A stretch of DNA of 37,259 nucleotides from an uncultured Phocaeicola sp. (GTDB lineage Bacteria; Bacteroidota; Bacteroidia; Bacteroidales; Bacteroidaceae). Shown one piece after another: positions 1 to 7,717 of this stretch (position 1 is the first letter of the stretch; every line of letters starts with the position of its first letter). The notes beneath the pieces were generated by a model. That model was not told where the DNA came from, did no database searches, and saw only the letters and a list, made by a program, of their open reading frames with translations. A program made the position numbers and the translations under genes. Location: positions 1 through 37,259 of the forward strand of contig CALUJS010000026.1 in assembly GCA_944321015.1 (NCBI GenBank), in the 5' to 3' direction.

Positions 1-30
1 AGTAGGTAGCCGCCTTTTTCAAGAATGGTT

Positions 31-71
31 CTTCCCCCGGTTCCGAGCGAGCCGGGGGAAGTTCTGTTTTT
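31..71 (+). terminator. Rho-independent terminator of an upstream gene
   Basis: A perfect 10-bp GC-rich stem (CTTCCCCCGG at 31-40 pairs with CCGGGGGAAG at 52-61) encloses an 11-nt loop and is followed by TTCTGTTTTT. It must end a gene that lies mostly outside the window. Only a few bases precede it, with in-frame stops such as TAG at 3-5 and 7-9, so the upstream gene cannot be identified. Confidence 0.8.
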
Positions 72-111
72 ATACCCATGCCTCAATCCCCCACTCACTC
101 CTCATCTACAC

Positions 112-288
112 ATACACACGGCTGCGCAATCGCATCTCCGATTTTCCCCAATCACATCCGAATCCGGCTGAAGCCGGAATATCATCGCGTGCAAGCGGGC
201 ATATCTCCGCTCACATCCCGACATATTGCCGTTCGGACGCGACAATAAGAAGCGGAAAATGCAGTCATATGAAAGAATAATCATGTTT
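112..288. repeat. 22-bp periodic ATAT ladder, locus A
   Basis: The gap of about 290 bp between the first terminator and the promoter of the DUF177 gene has no convincing gene. ATAT or a close variant begins at 112 (ATAC), 134 (ATCT), 156 (ATCC), 179, 201, 223, 245 (ATAA) and 267. All spacings are 22 bp except one of 23. The left units are degenerate and the right ones clear. The block at 201 is flanked by inverted arms (AGCGG on the left, CCGCT on the right). The same structure recurs in four other gaps of this window. The array stops just before the promoter box at 316-323. Confidence 0.65.
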
Positions 289-315
289 TTATGTCTGAAT
301 GACTAGATTTATTTG

Positions 316-323
316 TAACTTTG
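316..323 (+). promoter_or_regulatory. Bacteroidetes -7 box for the DUF177-rpmF operon
   Basis: TAACTTTG matches the Bacteroidetes primary-sigma -7 consensus TAnnTTTG. No clear TTTG -33 box lies 19-21 bp upstream. Transcription would begin near 330, leaving a leader of about 30 nt before the ATG at 362. This placement argues against the longer reading frame that opens at 299, because the promoter would then lie inside the gene. Confidence 0.6.
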
Positions 324-361
324 CCGCTCGATATAGCATTGTTGCATTGAAGCATAAGATT

Positions 362-901
362 ATGGAAAAGTTAGGTGCATACGAAATTGATTTGAAGGGA
401 ATGGCGGAAGACACATGTTCGTATGAATATGTGTTGGATGATCACTTCTTTGAGAGCATCGAAGCTTTGGATATCAAGAAAGGGAAAGTCGACGTCTCGT
501 TGAGTGTAAGGAAAACGGCCGGCATCTATGAACTCTCTTTCACGATGGAGGGCACCGTGACTATTTCTTGCGATCGTTGTTTGGATGATATGGAACAGCC
601 TATATCCTCGGAGCAGGTGATGAAGGTGAAGCTCGGGGATGAGTTTGCCGAAGAGGACGACATGATTGTCGTTCCGGAGAATGAAGGTGTGATTGATGTG
701 GCGTGGTACATGTATGAGTATGTGGTGCTGGCCATTCCCATGAAGCATGTTCATGCCGAGGGAGAATGCAACAAGGCGATGGAGAGCAAACTGAGCCAAT
801 ATTTGTGCGCTCAGGCAGATGATTCAGATGAAGAGTCAACTGCTTCACGGGAGATAGATCCGAGATGGAATGAACTGAAGAAAATAATAGATAACAATTA
901 A
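362..901 (+). CDS. YceD/DUF177 family protein
   Basis: The product is 179 residues and belongs to the YceD (DUF177) family, which is encoded beside rpmF in many bacteria. Reported roles link the family to 23S rRNA or 50S subunit maturation. The sequence shows the family's CxRCL signature (ISCDRCLDD, about residue 75) and an acidic C-terminal half. The ATG at 362 was chosen over the in-frame ATG at 299. The shorter form starts MEKLGAYEIDLKG, as is usual for Bacteroidetes homologues, and a promoter box at 316-323 lies inside the longer version. rpmF follows after 14 bp, so the two genes are almost certainly co-transcribed. Family assignment is firm; function rests on the family. Confidence 0.88.
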   Translation: MEKLGAYEIDLKGMAEDTCSYEYVLDDHFFESIEALDIKKGKVDVSLSVRKTAGIYELSFTMEGTVTISCDRCLDDMEQPISSEQVMKVKLGDEFAEEDDMIVVPENEGVIDVAWYMYEYVVLAIPMKHVHAEGECNKAMESKLSQYLCAQADDSDEESTASREIDPRWNELKKIIDNN

Positions 902-915
902 AAGTTTTTAGAAAA

Positions 916-1101
916 ATGGCACATCCTAAAAGAAGACAATCGAAAACTAGAACTGCTAAAAGAAGAACTCATGACAAGGCAGTAGCTCCGACATTGGCTC
1001 TTTGTCCGAACTGTGGAGCATGGCACGTTTATCACACCGTGTGTGGCGCTTGCGGCTATTATAGAGGCAAAGTGGCAATTGTGAAGGAAACCGCTATTTG
1101 A
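916..1101 (+). CDS. rpmF: 50S ribosomal protein L32
   Basis: A 61-residue basic protein starting MAHPKRRQSKTRTAKRRTHD, the classic L32 N-terminus. Two cysteine pairs (CPNC and, eleven residues later, CGAC) form the zinc-ribbon version of L32. It is a structural component of the large ribosomal subunit. Length and motif match the family throughout. It lies 14 bp after the DUF177 gene and before fabH, the common yceD-rpmF-fabH order. That order couples ribosome production and fatty-acid synthesis in many bacteria. Confidence 0.97.
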   Translation: MAHPKRRQSKTRTAKRRTHDKAVAPTLALCPNCGAWHVYHTVCGACGYYRGKVAIVKETAI

Positions 1102-1115
1102 TGTGGTATAAATAT

Positions 1116-1146
1116 AGCCAGAGAGTATCCCTCTCCGGCTACTTTT
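1116..1146 (+). terminator. Weak hairpin between rpmF and fabH
   Basis: AGCC-A-GAGAG (1116-1125) pairs with CTCTC-C-GGCT (1131-1140) around a 5-nt loop, followed by ACTTTTA. The T tract is short, so it may act as a partial terminator or attenuator that lowers fabH expression relative to rpmF. Confidence 0.45.
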
Positions 1147-1171
1147 ATATTAGAACGAGAATTTTGATTAC

Positions 1172-2179
1172 ATGGAAAAAATAAATGCTGTAATTACAGG
1201 AGTTGGTGGTTATGTGCCCGAATATGTCTTGACAAACGATGAGTTGTCGCGCATGGTAGATACCAACGACGAATGGATTATGACTCGCATCGGAGTGAAG
1301 GAACGCCGTATCCTGAGCGAAGAAGGACTGGGCACGTCCTACCTGTGCCGCAAGGCTGCCAAGCAGCTGATGCAGCGCACGGGTTCCAATCCCGACGACA
1401 TTGATGCGGTGATTGTTTGTACGACTACTCCCGATTATCACTTCCCTTCGACAGCATCCATCTTGTGCGACAAGCTGGGGTTGAAAAACGCTTTTGCGTT
1501 CGACCTTCAGGCTGCCTGCTGCGGATTCCTTTACGGATTGGACGTAGCCGGGAGCTTGATTTCTTCCGGACGTCATAAGAAGGTGATTCTTGTGGGCGGT
1601 GACAAGATGTCATCGATGGTAAATTATTCAGATCGTGCTACATGCCCGATTTTTGGCGACGGAGCGGCCGCTGTCATGCTGGAGGCCACGACCGAAGACT
1701 TGGGCGTGAAAGATGTCATTCTGCGCACCGACGGTAAGGGACTGCCCTTCCTGCACATGAAGGCCGGAGGTTCGGTATGTCCTCCTTCCTATTTCACCAT
1801 CAGCAACAAGATGCATTATCTGTATCAGGAAGGCCGGACGGTGTTCAAATACGCCGTTTCCAACATGTCGAACATTACGGCCGAGATTGCCGAGCGCAAC
1901 GGCCTGACCAAAGACACCATCGACTGGATTGTTCCCCATCAGGCAAACATGCGCATCATCGACGCCGTGGCCAGCCGTTTGGAAGTTCCGATGGAGAAAG
2001 TCATGGTGAACATCCAGCGATATGGCAACACGAGCGGCGGAACGCTTCCGCTCTGCCTGTGGGACTATGAGAAGCAGTTGCACAAGGGCGACAACGTGAT
2101 TTTCACAGCTTTCGGAGCCGGATTCACTTACGGCGCAGTGTATGTGAAGTGGGGTTACGACGGCAATACCAGAAAGTAA
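1172..2179 (+). CDS. fabH: 3-oxoacyl-[acyl-carrier-protein] synthase III
   Basis: A 335-residue KAS III enzyme that condenses an acyl-CoA primer with malonyl-ACP to begin type II fatty-acid synthesis in the cytosol. The catalytic triad is visible: Cys116 in LQAACCGF, His256 in [10 protein letters not shown] and Asn286 in YGNTSGG. The glycine-rich [10 protein letters not shown] stretch (about 161-170) is also typical. Length is normal for the family. The gene follows rpmF after a 70-bp gap with a weak hairpin. In Bacteroidetes such enzymes often use branched-chain primers, but the sequence alone does not settle primer preference. Confidence 0.96.
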   Translation: MEKINAVITGVGGYVPEYVLTNDELSRMVDTNDEWIMTRIGVKERRILSEEGLGTSYLCRKAAKQLMQRTGSNPDDIDAVIVCTTTPDYHFPSTASILCDKLGLKNAFAFDLQAACCGFLYGLDVAGSLISSGRHKKVILVGGDKMSSMVNYSDRATCPIFGDGAAAVMLEATTEDLGVKDVILRTDGKGLPFLHMKAGGSVCPPSYFTISNKMHYLYQEGRTVFKYAVSNMSNITAEIAERNGLTKDTIDWIVPHQANMRIIDAVASRLEVPMEKVMVNIQRYGNTSGGTLPLCLWDYEKQLHKGDNVIFTAFGAGFTYGAVYVKWGYDGNTRK

Positions 2180-2210
2180 GGATTTTTAATTCGATTTCAT
2201 AAGAACAAGT

Positions 2211-2284
2211 AGAAGCTGTTTCAAAAGGTATCGGCCGTTGAGTCCACGACTTGAAGGCGTGCCTTTTGATACAGCCTCTTTTGT
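2211..2284 (+). terminator. Long imperfect hairpin after fabH
   Basis: The segment 2211-2228 (AGAAGCTGTTTCAAAAGG) pairs with 2262-2279 (CCTTTTGATACAGCCTCT), with two mismatches, and is followed by TTTTG. The loop is about 33 nt. It probably terminates fabH transcription, since era starts only 20 bp later. Similar GCTGT-TCAAAAG stems occur, as I recall, as dispersed intergenic hairpins in Bacteroides. Confidence 0.6.
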
Positions 2285-2302
2285 CTAACAATAAAGTTTG
2301 TT

Positions 2303-3184
2303 ATGCATAAAGCCGGATTTGTAAATATTGTAGGTAATCCGAATGTGGGAAAGTCTACACTGATGAACCTCCTGGTGGGCGAACGGATTTCCATCGCCAC
2401 ATTCAAGGCGCAGACCACGCGTCACCGCATCATGGGCATCATCAATACGGACGAGATGCAGATTGTCTTCTCCGACACGCCCGGCGTGCTGAAGCCGAAC
2501 TACAAGTTGCAGGAGTCCATGCTCAGCTTTTCGGAATCGGCGCTGAAGGACGCCGACGTGTTGCTCTATGTGACCGACGTCGTGGAAAAGCCCGATAAGA
2601 ACATCGACTTTATTCAAAAGGTACAGGCTATGGACGTCCCCGTCTTGTTGCTGATAAACAAGATAGACCTGAGCAACCAAGACGCTTTGACCGCCATTGT
2701 CGAGGCGTGGCACGAGCTGCTTCCCAAGGCCGAGATCATCCCCATCTCCGCCACGGCGCGTTTCAACATCGACGTGGTGCTGAAGCGCATCAAGGAGCTG
2801 TTGCCCGACTCGCCGCCTTATTTCGACAAAGACCAGTGGACCGACCGTTCGGCGCGCTTTTTCGTCACCGAAATCATCCGCGAGAAGATTCTGCTCTATT
2901 ACGACAAGGAGATACCCTATGCGGTGGAAGTCGTCGTGGAGCAGTTTAAGGAAGACGAAAAGTCCATCCACATCAACGCGGTGATTTACGTCGAGCGCGA
3001 GTCGCAGAAAGGCATCATCATCGGCCGGCAGGGACGGGCGCTGAAGAAAGTGGCCACCGAGGCGCGCAAGTCGTTGGAGAAATTCTTCGGCAAGAGCATC
3101 TATCTGGAGACTTTTGTGAAAGTGGACAAAGACTGGCGCAGTTCGGACAAGGAACTCAGGAGCTTTGGTTACAACCTCGATTAA
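2303..3184 (+). CDS. era: GTPase Era
   Basis: A 293-residue Ras-like GTPase with a C-terminal KH domain. It binds the 3' end of 16S rRNA and assists 30S subunit assembly. The G1 loop GNPNVGKST is at residues 11-19, followed by a DTPG switch II and NKID (G4). The KH domain near residues 200-285 holds the GxxG-type loop in GIIIGRQG. It starts MHKAGFVNIVG, as in other Bacteroidetes Era proteins. The related GTPase gene der follows 45 bp later on the same strand, so era and der are probably one transcription unit. Confidence 0.97.
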   Translation: MHKAGFVNIVGNPNVGKSTLMNLLVGERISIATFKAQTTRHRIMGIINTDEMQIVFSDTPGVLKPNYKLQESMLSFSESALKDADVLLYVTDVVEKPDKNIDFIQKVQAMDVPVLLLINKIDLSNQDALTAIVEAWHELLPKAEIIPISATARFNIDVVLKRIKELLPDSPPYFDKDQWTDRSARFFVTEIIREKILLYYDKEIPYAVEVVVEQFKEDEKSIHINAVIYVERESQKGIIIGRQGRALKKVATEARKSLEKFFGKSIYLETFVKVDKDWRSSDKELRSFGYNLD

Positions 3185-3229
3185 ATGAATGCAGACTGTG
3201 AAGTCTTAACTTAAAGAACGAAGATTAAT

Positions 3230-4543
3230 ATGGGAAACCTAGTAGCGATTGTCGGACGTCCCAATGTGGGAAAGTCGACACTGTTTAACCGCCTGACACG
3301 CACGCGCCAGGCGATTGTGAACGATGAAGCCGGAACGACCCGCGACCGCCAGTATGGAAAGAGCGAATGGAACGGACAGGAGTTCTCGGTGGTGGACACC
3401 GGAGGATGGGTGGTCAATTCCGACGACATCTTTGAGGAAGAAATACGCAAGCAGGTGCTTATCGCCATCGAAGAGGCCGACGTGGTGCTCTTCCTGGTCG
3501 ACGTGAAGAACGGCGTGACCGACCTCGACATGGAGGTGGCCTCCATCCTGCGACGCACGAAGCTGCCCGTCATCCTGGTGGCCAACAAGACCGATAACAA
3601 CGACCAGCAATACTACGCCGCCGAGTTCTACCGGCTGGGCTTGGGCGATCCCCACTGCATCTCGGCCCTGAGCGGAAGCGGCACGGGCGACCTGCTCGAC
3701 GTGGTCGTGAGCCGCTTCAAGAAAGAAGGCGGCGAGCTGCTCGACGAGGACATCCCCCGCTTTGCCGTGGTGGGGCGCCCCAACGCCGGAAAGTCGTCCA
3801 TCATCAACGCCTTCATGGGCGAAGACCGCAACATCGTGACCGAGATTGCCGGCACCACGCGCGACTCCATCTACTCCCGCTACGAAAAGTTCGGCTTCGA
3901 CTTCTATCTGGTCGACACGGCCGGCATACGCCGCAAGAACAAGGTGGTGGAGGATTTGGAATACTACTCCGTGATGCGTTCCATACGCGCCATCGAGAAC
4001 TCCGACGTGTGCATCCTCATGATTGACGCCACGCGCGGCATCGAGGGGCAGGACCTGAACATCTTTTCGCTCATACAGCGCAACCAGAAAGGCCTCGTCG
4101 TGGTGGTCAACAAGTGGGACTTGGTGGAGGAGAAGACCGACAAGGCCATGAAGGTGTTCGAATCGGCCATCCGCACCCGCCTGGCCCCGTTCACCGATTT
4201 CCCCATCGTGTTCGCCTCGGCGCTCACCAAGGTGCGCATCTACAAGGTGCTCGAGACCGCCGTGCAGGTGTACAAGAACCGCCACACGCGCATCTCCACC
4301 GCCCGCCTGAACGAAGAGATGCTGCCCCTCATCGAGGCCTATCCGCCACCTTCCATCAAGGGAAAATACATCAAGATAAAATACTGCACCCAGCTGCCCA
4401 ACACGAAGATACCCTCGTTTGTCTTCTTCGCCAACCTGCCCCAGTATGTGAAGGAGCCCTACCGGCGCTTCCTGGAGAACAAGTTGCGCGAACGTTGGCC
4501 GCTCAGCGGTACGCCGATTAACATATTCTTACGTCAGAAATAA
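3230..4543 (+). CDS. der: Ribosome biogenesis GTPase Der (EngA)
   Basis: A 437-residue protein with two consecutive GTPase domains, the hallmark of Der/EngA, which is needed for late 50S subunit assembly. The first P-loop is GRPNVGKST (residues 9-17) and the second is GRPNAGKSS (about 182-190). Each domain has its own DTGG/DTAG and NKTD/NKWD motifs. A C-terminal KH-like domain ends [14 protein letters not shown]. Length is normal. It sits directly after era, and a strong terminator follows the stop codon. Confidence 0.97.
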   Translation: MGNLVAIVGRPNVGKSTLFNRLTRTRQAIVNDEAGTTRDRQYGKSEWNGQEFSVVDTGGWVVNSDDIFEEEIRKQVLIAIEEADVVLFLVDVKNGVTDLDMEVASILRRTKLPVILVANKTDNNDQQYYAAEFYRLGLGDPHCISALSGSGTGDLLDVVVSRFKKEGGELLDEDIPRFAVVGRPNAGKSSIINAFMGEDRNIVTEIAGTTRDSIYSRYEKFGFDFYLVDTAGIRRKNKVVEDLEYYSVMRSIRAIENSDVCILMIDATRGIEGQDLNIFSLIQRNQKGLVVVVNKWDLVEEKTDKAMKVFESAIRTRLAPFTDFPIVFASALTKVRIYKVLETAVQVYKNRHTRISTARLNEEMLPLIEAYPPPSIKGKYIKIKYCTQLPNTKIPSFVFFANLPQYVKEPYRRFLENKLRERWPLSGTPINIFLRQK

Positions 4544-4560
4544 AAACGCATCGGACCGGA

Positions 4561-4598
4561 GGAGGAATGTCTTCACGCGAAGGCACGCCTCCTTTTGT
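4561..4598 (+). terminator. Rho-independent terminator after der
   Basis: Two stacked stems are visible. An outer GGAGG (4561-4565) pairs with CCTCC (4588-4592), and an inner GTCTTC pairs with GAAGGC around an ACGC tetraloop. TTTT follows. The ECF sigma gene starts only 17 bp after the T tract. Its promoter must therefore overlap this hairpin or the end of der, or the gene depends on read-through. Confidence 0.8.
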
Positions 4599-4613
4599 CT
4601 GTAACCTCTTCCG

Positions 4614-5162
4614 ATGAACATGAAACACGGTCAGGACAGCATACGAACCTTTGAAGCCCTCTTCCGGGAATACTATCCCCGGCTCTATTACTATGCGCTT
4701 GACTGGGTGGAGGAGGAAGAGGCCGCCAAGGACATCGTGAGCGAGCTCTTCGGTGACATCTGGTCGCAATATGACCGCTGGCGGCCCGACAACCGCCGGG
4801 CCTATCTCACGCGGGCCGTGCGCAACCGGTGCCTGAACTATCTGAAGCACAAAGCCGTGGAGCGCGACACGCTGGGCAAGTATCTGGATGAGAAGCGGAC
4901 GCTCGTCGGCACGGACCTTCAGGAGCAGGAGGAACTGATGAAGCGCGTCAGGGGCATCATGGACGGGTTGCCGGAGCGGACCCGCTTCGTGGTGGAGCAG
5001 TGTTATCTCGAAGGACGGAAATACAGCGAGCTGGCCGAACAGCTCGACACCACGCCCGGCATGATTCACAAGCACATCAGCAAGGCCTTAGCGATTTTTA
5101 GGGAAGCTTTAGAAGTAAAAAGGATAAAAAAGGGTACCGACAAGCCGCTTGGCGAGTCTTAA
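4614..5162 (+). CDS. ECF-type RNA polymerase sigma factor
   Basis: A 182-residue sigma-70 family protein with only regions 2 and 4, so an extracytoplasmic-function factor of the Bacteroides FecI-like group. Region 2 spans about residues 14-80 (FREYYPRLYYYALDWV, then a DIVSELFGDIW stretch). Region 4 spans about 120-170, with the helix-turn-helix at YSELAEQLDTTPGMIHKHIS. A FecR-type anti-sigma gene lies 21 bp downstream. The STN-domain SusC transporter at 7718 is the probable target and signal source, although a reverse-strand gene separates them. A second ATG at 4620 is also possible. Confidence 0.93.
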   Translation: MNMKHGQDSIRTFEALFREYYPRLYYYALDWVEEEEAAKDIVSELFGDIWSQYDRWRPDNRRAYLTRAVRNRCLNYLKHKAVERDTLGKYLDEKRTLVGTDLQEQEELMKRVRGIMDGLPERTRFVVEQCYLEGRKYSELAEQLDTTPGMIHKHISKALAIFREALEVKRIKKGTDKPLGES

Positions 5163-5183
5163 AATAACAGAGAACAAAACCGT

Positions 5184-6254
5184 ATGCAAGAACACATGAA
5201 AGACATAGATGAACTGAGCGACGACGAACGCCGCCTGGCCCATCTGGTGAGGATGAGCCACCGCCGCGAGGCCGCCACGCCGCCCGATGTCGACAAGGCC
5301 TGGAACGACTTCCGCCGCAGCCATGTCGCCCCGTCCTCGCCCCGTCGCGGCTATTCGGTGGGTCATCTGGTGGTGGCCGCGCTTGCCGGAGCCGCCGCCA
5401 TGCTGGCCGTGGTCTGGCTGCTGCGCCCGTCGTTCCCGGGCGGGGAAAAGACCGACGCGTCGGCCTTCGTGGCGTTGCAACACCGTCCGGCGCAGCCGCA
5501 GATTCGCCTGGAGAAGGACGACAGCACGCTCGACCTCACCACCGCCGACTCCATCTCCTTCCGCGCTCCCGCCGCCCCCGTCGTCGCTTCCCAAGCCGCT
5601 CCGCAGCAGCCGGTCAGGACGCAACGCCTCTCCACCCCGCGCGGCATGGACTTCAAGGTCATCCTGCCCGACGGCTCCGAGGTGTGGCTCAACGCCGAGA
5701 GCACCATCGAGTTCCCCTCGGCCTTCCGCGACGGCCTGCGCCAGGTGCGCCTCAAGGGCGAGGCCTATTTCCGCGTGGCGCGCAACGAAGAGGCGCCCTT
5801 CGTGGTCAGCACCGACCGCATGAACGTGCGCGTGCTGGGCACGTCGTTCAACATGCGCAACTATGAGCACGAGGCGCCCCACGTGGCCCTGGTCGACGGC
5901 AAAGTCGAGGTGCTCAGTCCCGACGGCACGCAGCCCGACGCCACCCTGCAGCCCGGCCAGGAGGCTTGGCTCGACGAGTCGGGCACGCTGCGCATGGGCG
6001 AGGCGGACACCTACGCCGTCACGCAGTGGGTCAAGGGCTTCTTCTATTTCCACGACGAGCCGCTGGTCGACGTGCTGCGCGAGCTGGGCCGGTGGTACAA
6101 CTACGGCGTGGTGTTCCACAACCGCGAGGCCATCCATCAGCACGTGCACTTCTCGGCCCTGCGCAACGAGGGCATCGAGGTGGCCGTGGAGAGCCTGAAC
6201 CGCCTGCGCCACGTCTACATCCGGATTGAGGGCAACGACCTGGCGGTCTACTGA
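5184..6254 (+). CDS. FecR-family anti-sigma factor
   Basis: A 356-residue inner-membrane protein. The N-terminal cytosolic part (about 1-57) would hold the sigma factor. One membrane helix follows (about 58-82, VGHLVVAALAGAAAMLAVVW). The periplasmic part contains the FecR domain (about 155-250, DFKVILPDGSEVWLNAESTI onward) and a C-terminal DUF4974 domain (about 280-355). In this family the periplasmic part senses the STN domain of a loaded TonB transporter and releases or activates the sigma factor. It is very GC-rich, with alanine and proline low-complexity stretches between the helix and the FecR domain. MKDIDELS at 5196 is an alternative start. Confidence 0.93.
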   Translation: MQEHMKDIDELSDDERRLAHLVRMSHRREAATPPDVDKAWNDFRRSHVAPSSPRRGYSVGHLVVAALAGAAAMLAVVWLLRPSFPGGEKTDASAFVALQHRPAQPQIRLEKDDSTLDLTTADSISFRAPAAPVVASQAAPQQPVRTQRLSTPRGMDFKVILPDGSEVWLNAESTIEFPSAFRDGLRQVRLKGEAYFRVARNEEAPFVVSTDRMNVRVLGTSFNMRNYEHEAPHVALVDGKVEVLSPDGTQPDATLQPGQEAWLDESGTLRMGEADTYAVTQWVKGFFYFHDEPLVDVLRELGRWYNYGVVFHNREAIHQHVHFSALRNEGIEVAVESLNRLRHVYIRIEGNDLAVY

Positions 6255-6292
6255 CCCTTTTTCCGACCGCTTTTCCGGAAACAGATTCTTTG

Positions 6293-6361
6293 AGACGCAG
6301 AAGGCGCGGACGACGCGGATTCTTAATTATTTATCTGCGTCATCCGCGCCAATCCGCGTCT
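6293..6361. terminator. Long inverted repeat between convergent genes
   Basis: Three stem blocks nest around an AT-rich loop: AGACGC (6293) with GCGTCT (6356), GGCGCGGA (6303) with TCCGCGCC (6343), and ACGCGGA (6313) with TCTGCGT (6334), the last with one mismatch. The hairpin lies in the 145-bp gap between the stop codons of the FecR gene and the reverse-strand DUF6261-like gene. That position suits a bidirectional terminator. A pyrimidine-rich TTCATTC-type microsatellite follows at about 6368-6402. Confidence 0.6.
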
Positions 6362-6399
6362 AAAAATTCTTCATTCTTCCCTCTTCATTCTTCATTTCT

Positions 6400-7218
6400 T
6401 CAGAGTCCGCCGTCCTCGCCTTCGGGGAGGGAGCCGCCCTGGCCGCCGCCTTCTTCTTCGTCATCATCGTCGGAACCCTGGCCGCCGCCGGACGCGGAGC
6501 CGCTGCCCGAGGGCTTGCCGCCCGCGATGCGCGAATAATATTCCACCGTGCCGTTCAGGGCGTCGACAAAGGCGTTGATTTCATCCGACGGCTGCACCAC
6601 GGCATAGGCGTTCACCGTCAGCACGATGGCTTTGTAGAGCTCGTTGGCGGCGTCGAGCGCGTCGGCCGAATTGACGTCGCTTTGCGCCATGCGTCCGCTG
6701 ATTTCCTCGGTGCGCGCCTTGGTGCTCTCCTCGAAGGTGGCGTTGGCCTCGCGCAGGGCATCGACCACCCCGCTCAGTCCCAGCGTGGCGGCGGCCGCCT
6801 TGTTTTCCGATTGGTCGAGCACGGCCAGCAGTCCGCGCACCTCGGCCGTCTGCTTGCTGTATTCGTGGCGCGTGATGTCCTTGTAGGCCGAGAATTGCGG
6901 ATGGAGCAGCTCGGCGGCCTCGCTCTGCTCAGCCACGGGCGACTTGCGGAATATCCGCGCCGCGCTGATGATGACGGACACGGCACGGTCGCGCACGTCG
7001 TCGGCATCGGCCAGCGTTTTGGTGGTGACGAACGCGCGCTGGCGGTTCACGATGGAATCGAGCGTGGCGATGGCCGCCTCGTAGGCCGTCATCTTGTCGC
7101 TGATGTGGAGGGCGGCAGGCGTGGCCGCTTCGATGTGTTTCATCACTTGGTGGTGGAAATCGGCGCATGAACCGATGGTCATCTTCGCCATTCCGAAAGA
7201 CTTAATTTGTTTCGTCAT
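6400..7218 (-). CDS. DUF6261-like protein of unknown function
   Basis: A 272-residue protein without a signal peptide. It is mostly alpha-helical and rich in alanine (AAIATLDSIV, EAAELLHPQF, SADALDAANELYKAIV). It ends in a low-complexity tail of glycine, serine and acidic residues (about 232-272). It resembles the DUF6261 family, known only from Bacteroidetes and without an assigned function; I rely on overall resemblance, not a search. It lies on the strand opposite to its neighbours and splits the expected sigma/anti-sigma/susC arrangement. A 41-bp tandem array occupies its upstream region. The start at 7218 gives MTKQIKSFGM; MAKMTIG at residue 10 is an alternative. Confidence 0.65.
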   Translation of the reverse strand: MTKQIKSFGMAKMTIGSCADFHHQVMKHIEAATPAALHISDKMTAYEAAIATLDSIVNRQRAFVTTKTLADADDVRDRAVSVIISAARIFRKSPVAEQSEAAELLHPQFSAYKDITRHEYSKQTAEVRGLLAVLDQSENKAAAATLGLSGVVDALREANATFEESTKARTEEISGRMAQSDVNSADALDAANELYKAIVLTVNAYAVVQPSDEINAFVDALNGTVEYYSRIAGGKPSGSGSASGGGQGSDDDDEEEGGGQGGSLPEGEDGGL

Positions 7219-7243
7219 ACTGCTTATAATTTTAGAATGAATG

Positions 7244-7580
7244 ATAATTTGTATTCGCCATCAACGAGCGTCGGTTAGTTGCTGCAATTTTGCAACGGCC
7301 ATCGACGGACGTCGGCGAGCTCCTGCAATTTGCGACAGCATTTCGACGGACGTCGGCGAGCTCCTGCAATTTGCGGCGGCATTTCGACGGACGTCGGCGA
7401 GCTCCTGCAATTTGCGGCGGCATTTCGACGGACGTCGGCGAGCTCCTGCAATTTGCAGCGGCATTTCGACGGTCGTCGGCGAGCTCCTGCATTTTTGCAA
7501 CGGCCATCGACGGTCGTCGGCGAGCTCCTGCACTTTTGCAACGGTCAATCAAGCCCTTGGTCGTGTTCCTGCAAATATAC
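7244..7580. repeat. 41-bp tandem repeat array
   Basis: Seven consecutive units of 41 bp start at 7270, 7311, 7352, 7393, 7434, 7475 and 7516; the last is degenerate. Decayed half-units flank the array on both sides (7244-7269 and about 7557-7580). A central unit begins GTCGGCGAGCTCCTGCAA and ends TTTCGACGGAC. The central units (7311-7474) are nearly identical. The outer ones (7270, 7475, 7516) share a different middle, TTTTGCAACGG. The array fills most of the 499-bp gap between the divergent DUF6261-like and susC genes. No stop codon occurs in any of the six frames across the array, so the overlapping ORFs there are a by-product. Confidence 0.92.
7572..7579 (-). promoter_or_regulatory. Candidate -7 box reading into the array and the DUF6261-like gene
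   Basis: The minus-strand sequence TATATTTG matches TAnnTTTG. It sits at the right edge of the 41-bp array. If used, the array would be a leader of about 350 nt in the transcript of the DUF6261-like gene. No -33 TTTG box is seen at the usual distance. Confidence 0.3.
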
Positions 7581-7646
7581 GACAGATTCCGGAAGAACGA
7601 AACCGGCGCGGCGCAAAATCTCCTTTGGCGAAAAAAATCCTCCGTT

Positions 7647-7678
7647 GGGGGTACCGATTCCGGAGCGGGGATGTCTTA
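7647..7678 (+). promoter_or_regulatory. Candidate ECF-sigma promoter of the susC operon
   Basis: GGGGGTA (7647-7653) and TGTCTTA (7672-7678) are separated by 18 bp and lie 40 bp upstream of the susC start. No TAnnTTTG box is present in this interval. The arrangement looks like a two-block alternative-sigma promoter and is the natural target of the ECF factor at 4614. This is inferred from position and form, not from a verified consensus. Confidence 0.35.
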
Positions 7679-7717
7679 AGGAAGAAAAACATTATCTAAC
7701 TTAAACATTTTAATCTT

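Noticed and set aside
102..284. Minus-strand 60-codon ORF
   Set aside because: It overlies the degenerate 22-bp ladder, has no recognisable domain and lies in a promoter region.
299..361. N-terminal extension of the DUF177 protein from the ATG at 299
   Set aside because: The extension contains the -7 box TAACTTTG and lacks family likeness.
2290..2302. Promoter for era in AAAGTTTG just before the start codon
   Set aside because: It does not fit TAnnTTTG and lies only a few bases from the ATG.
7244..7580. CRISPR array
   Set aside because: The units abut without unique spacers, so this is a simple tandem repeat; no cas genes are present.
7232..7704. Six overlapping ORFs of 88-152 codons over the 41-bp array
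   Set aside because: All six frames are open only because the repeat lacks stops. The repetitive arginine- and cysteine-rich translations shift frame with each 41-bp unit.
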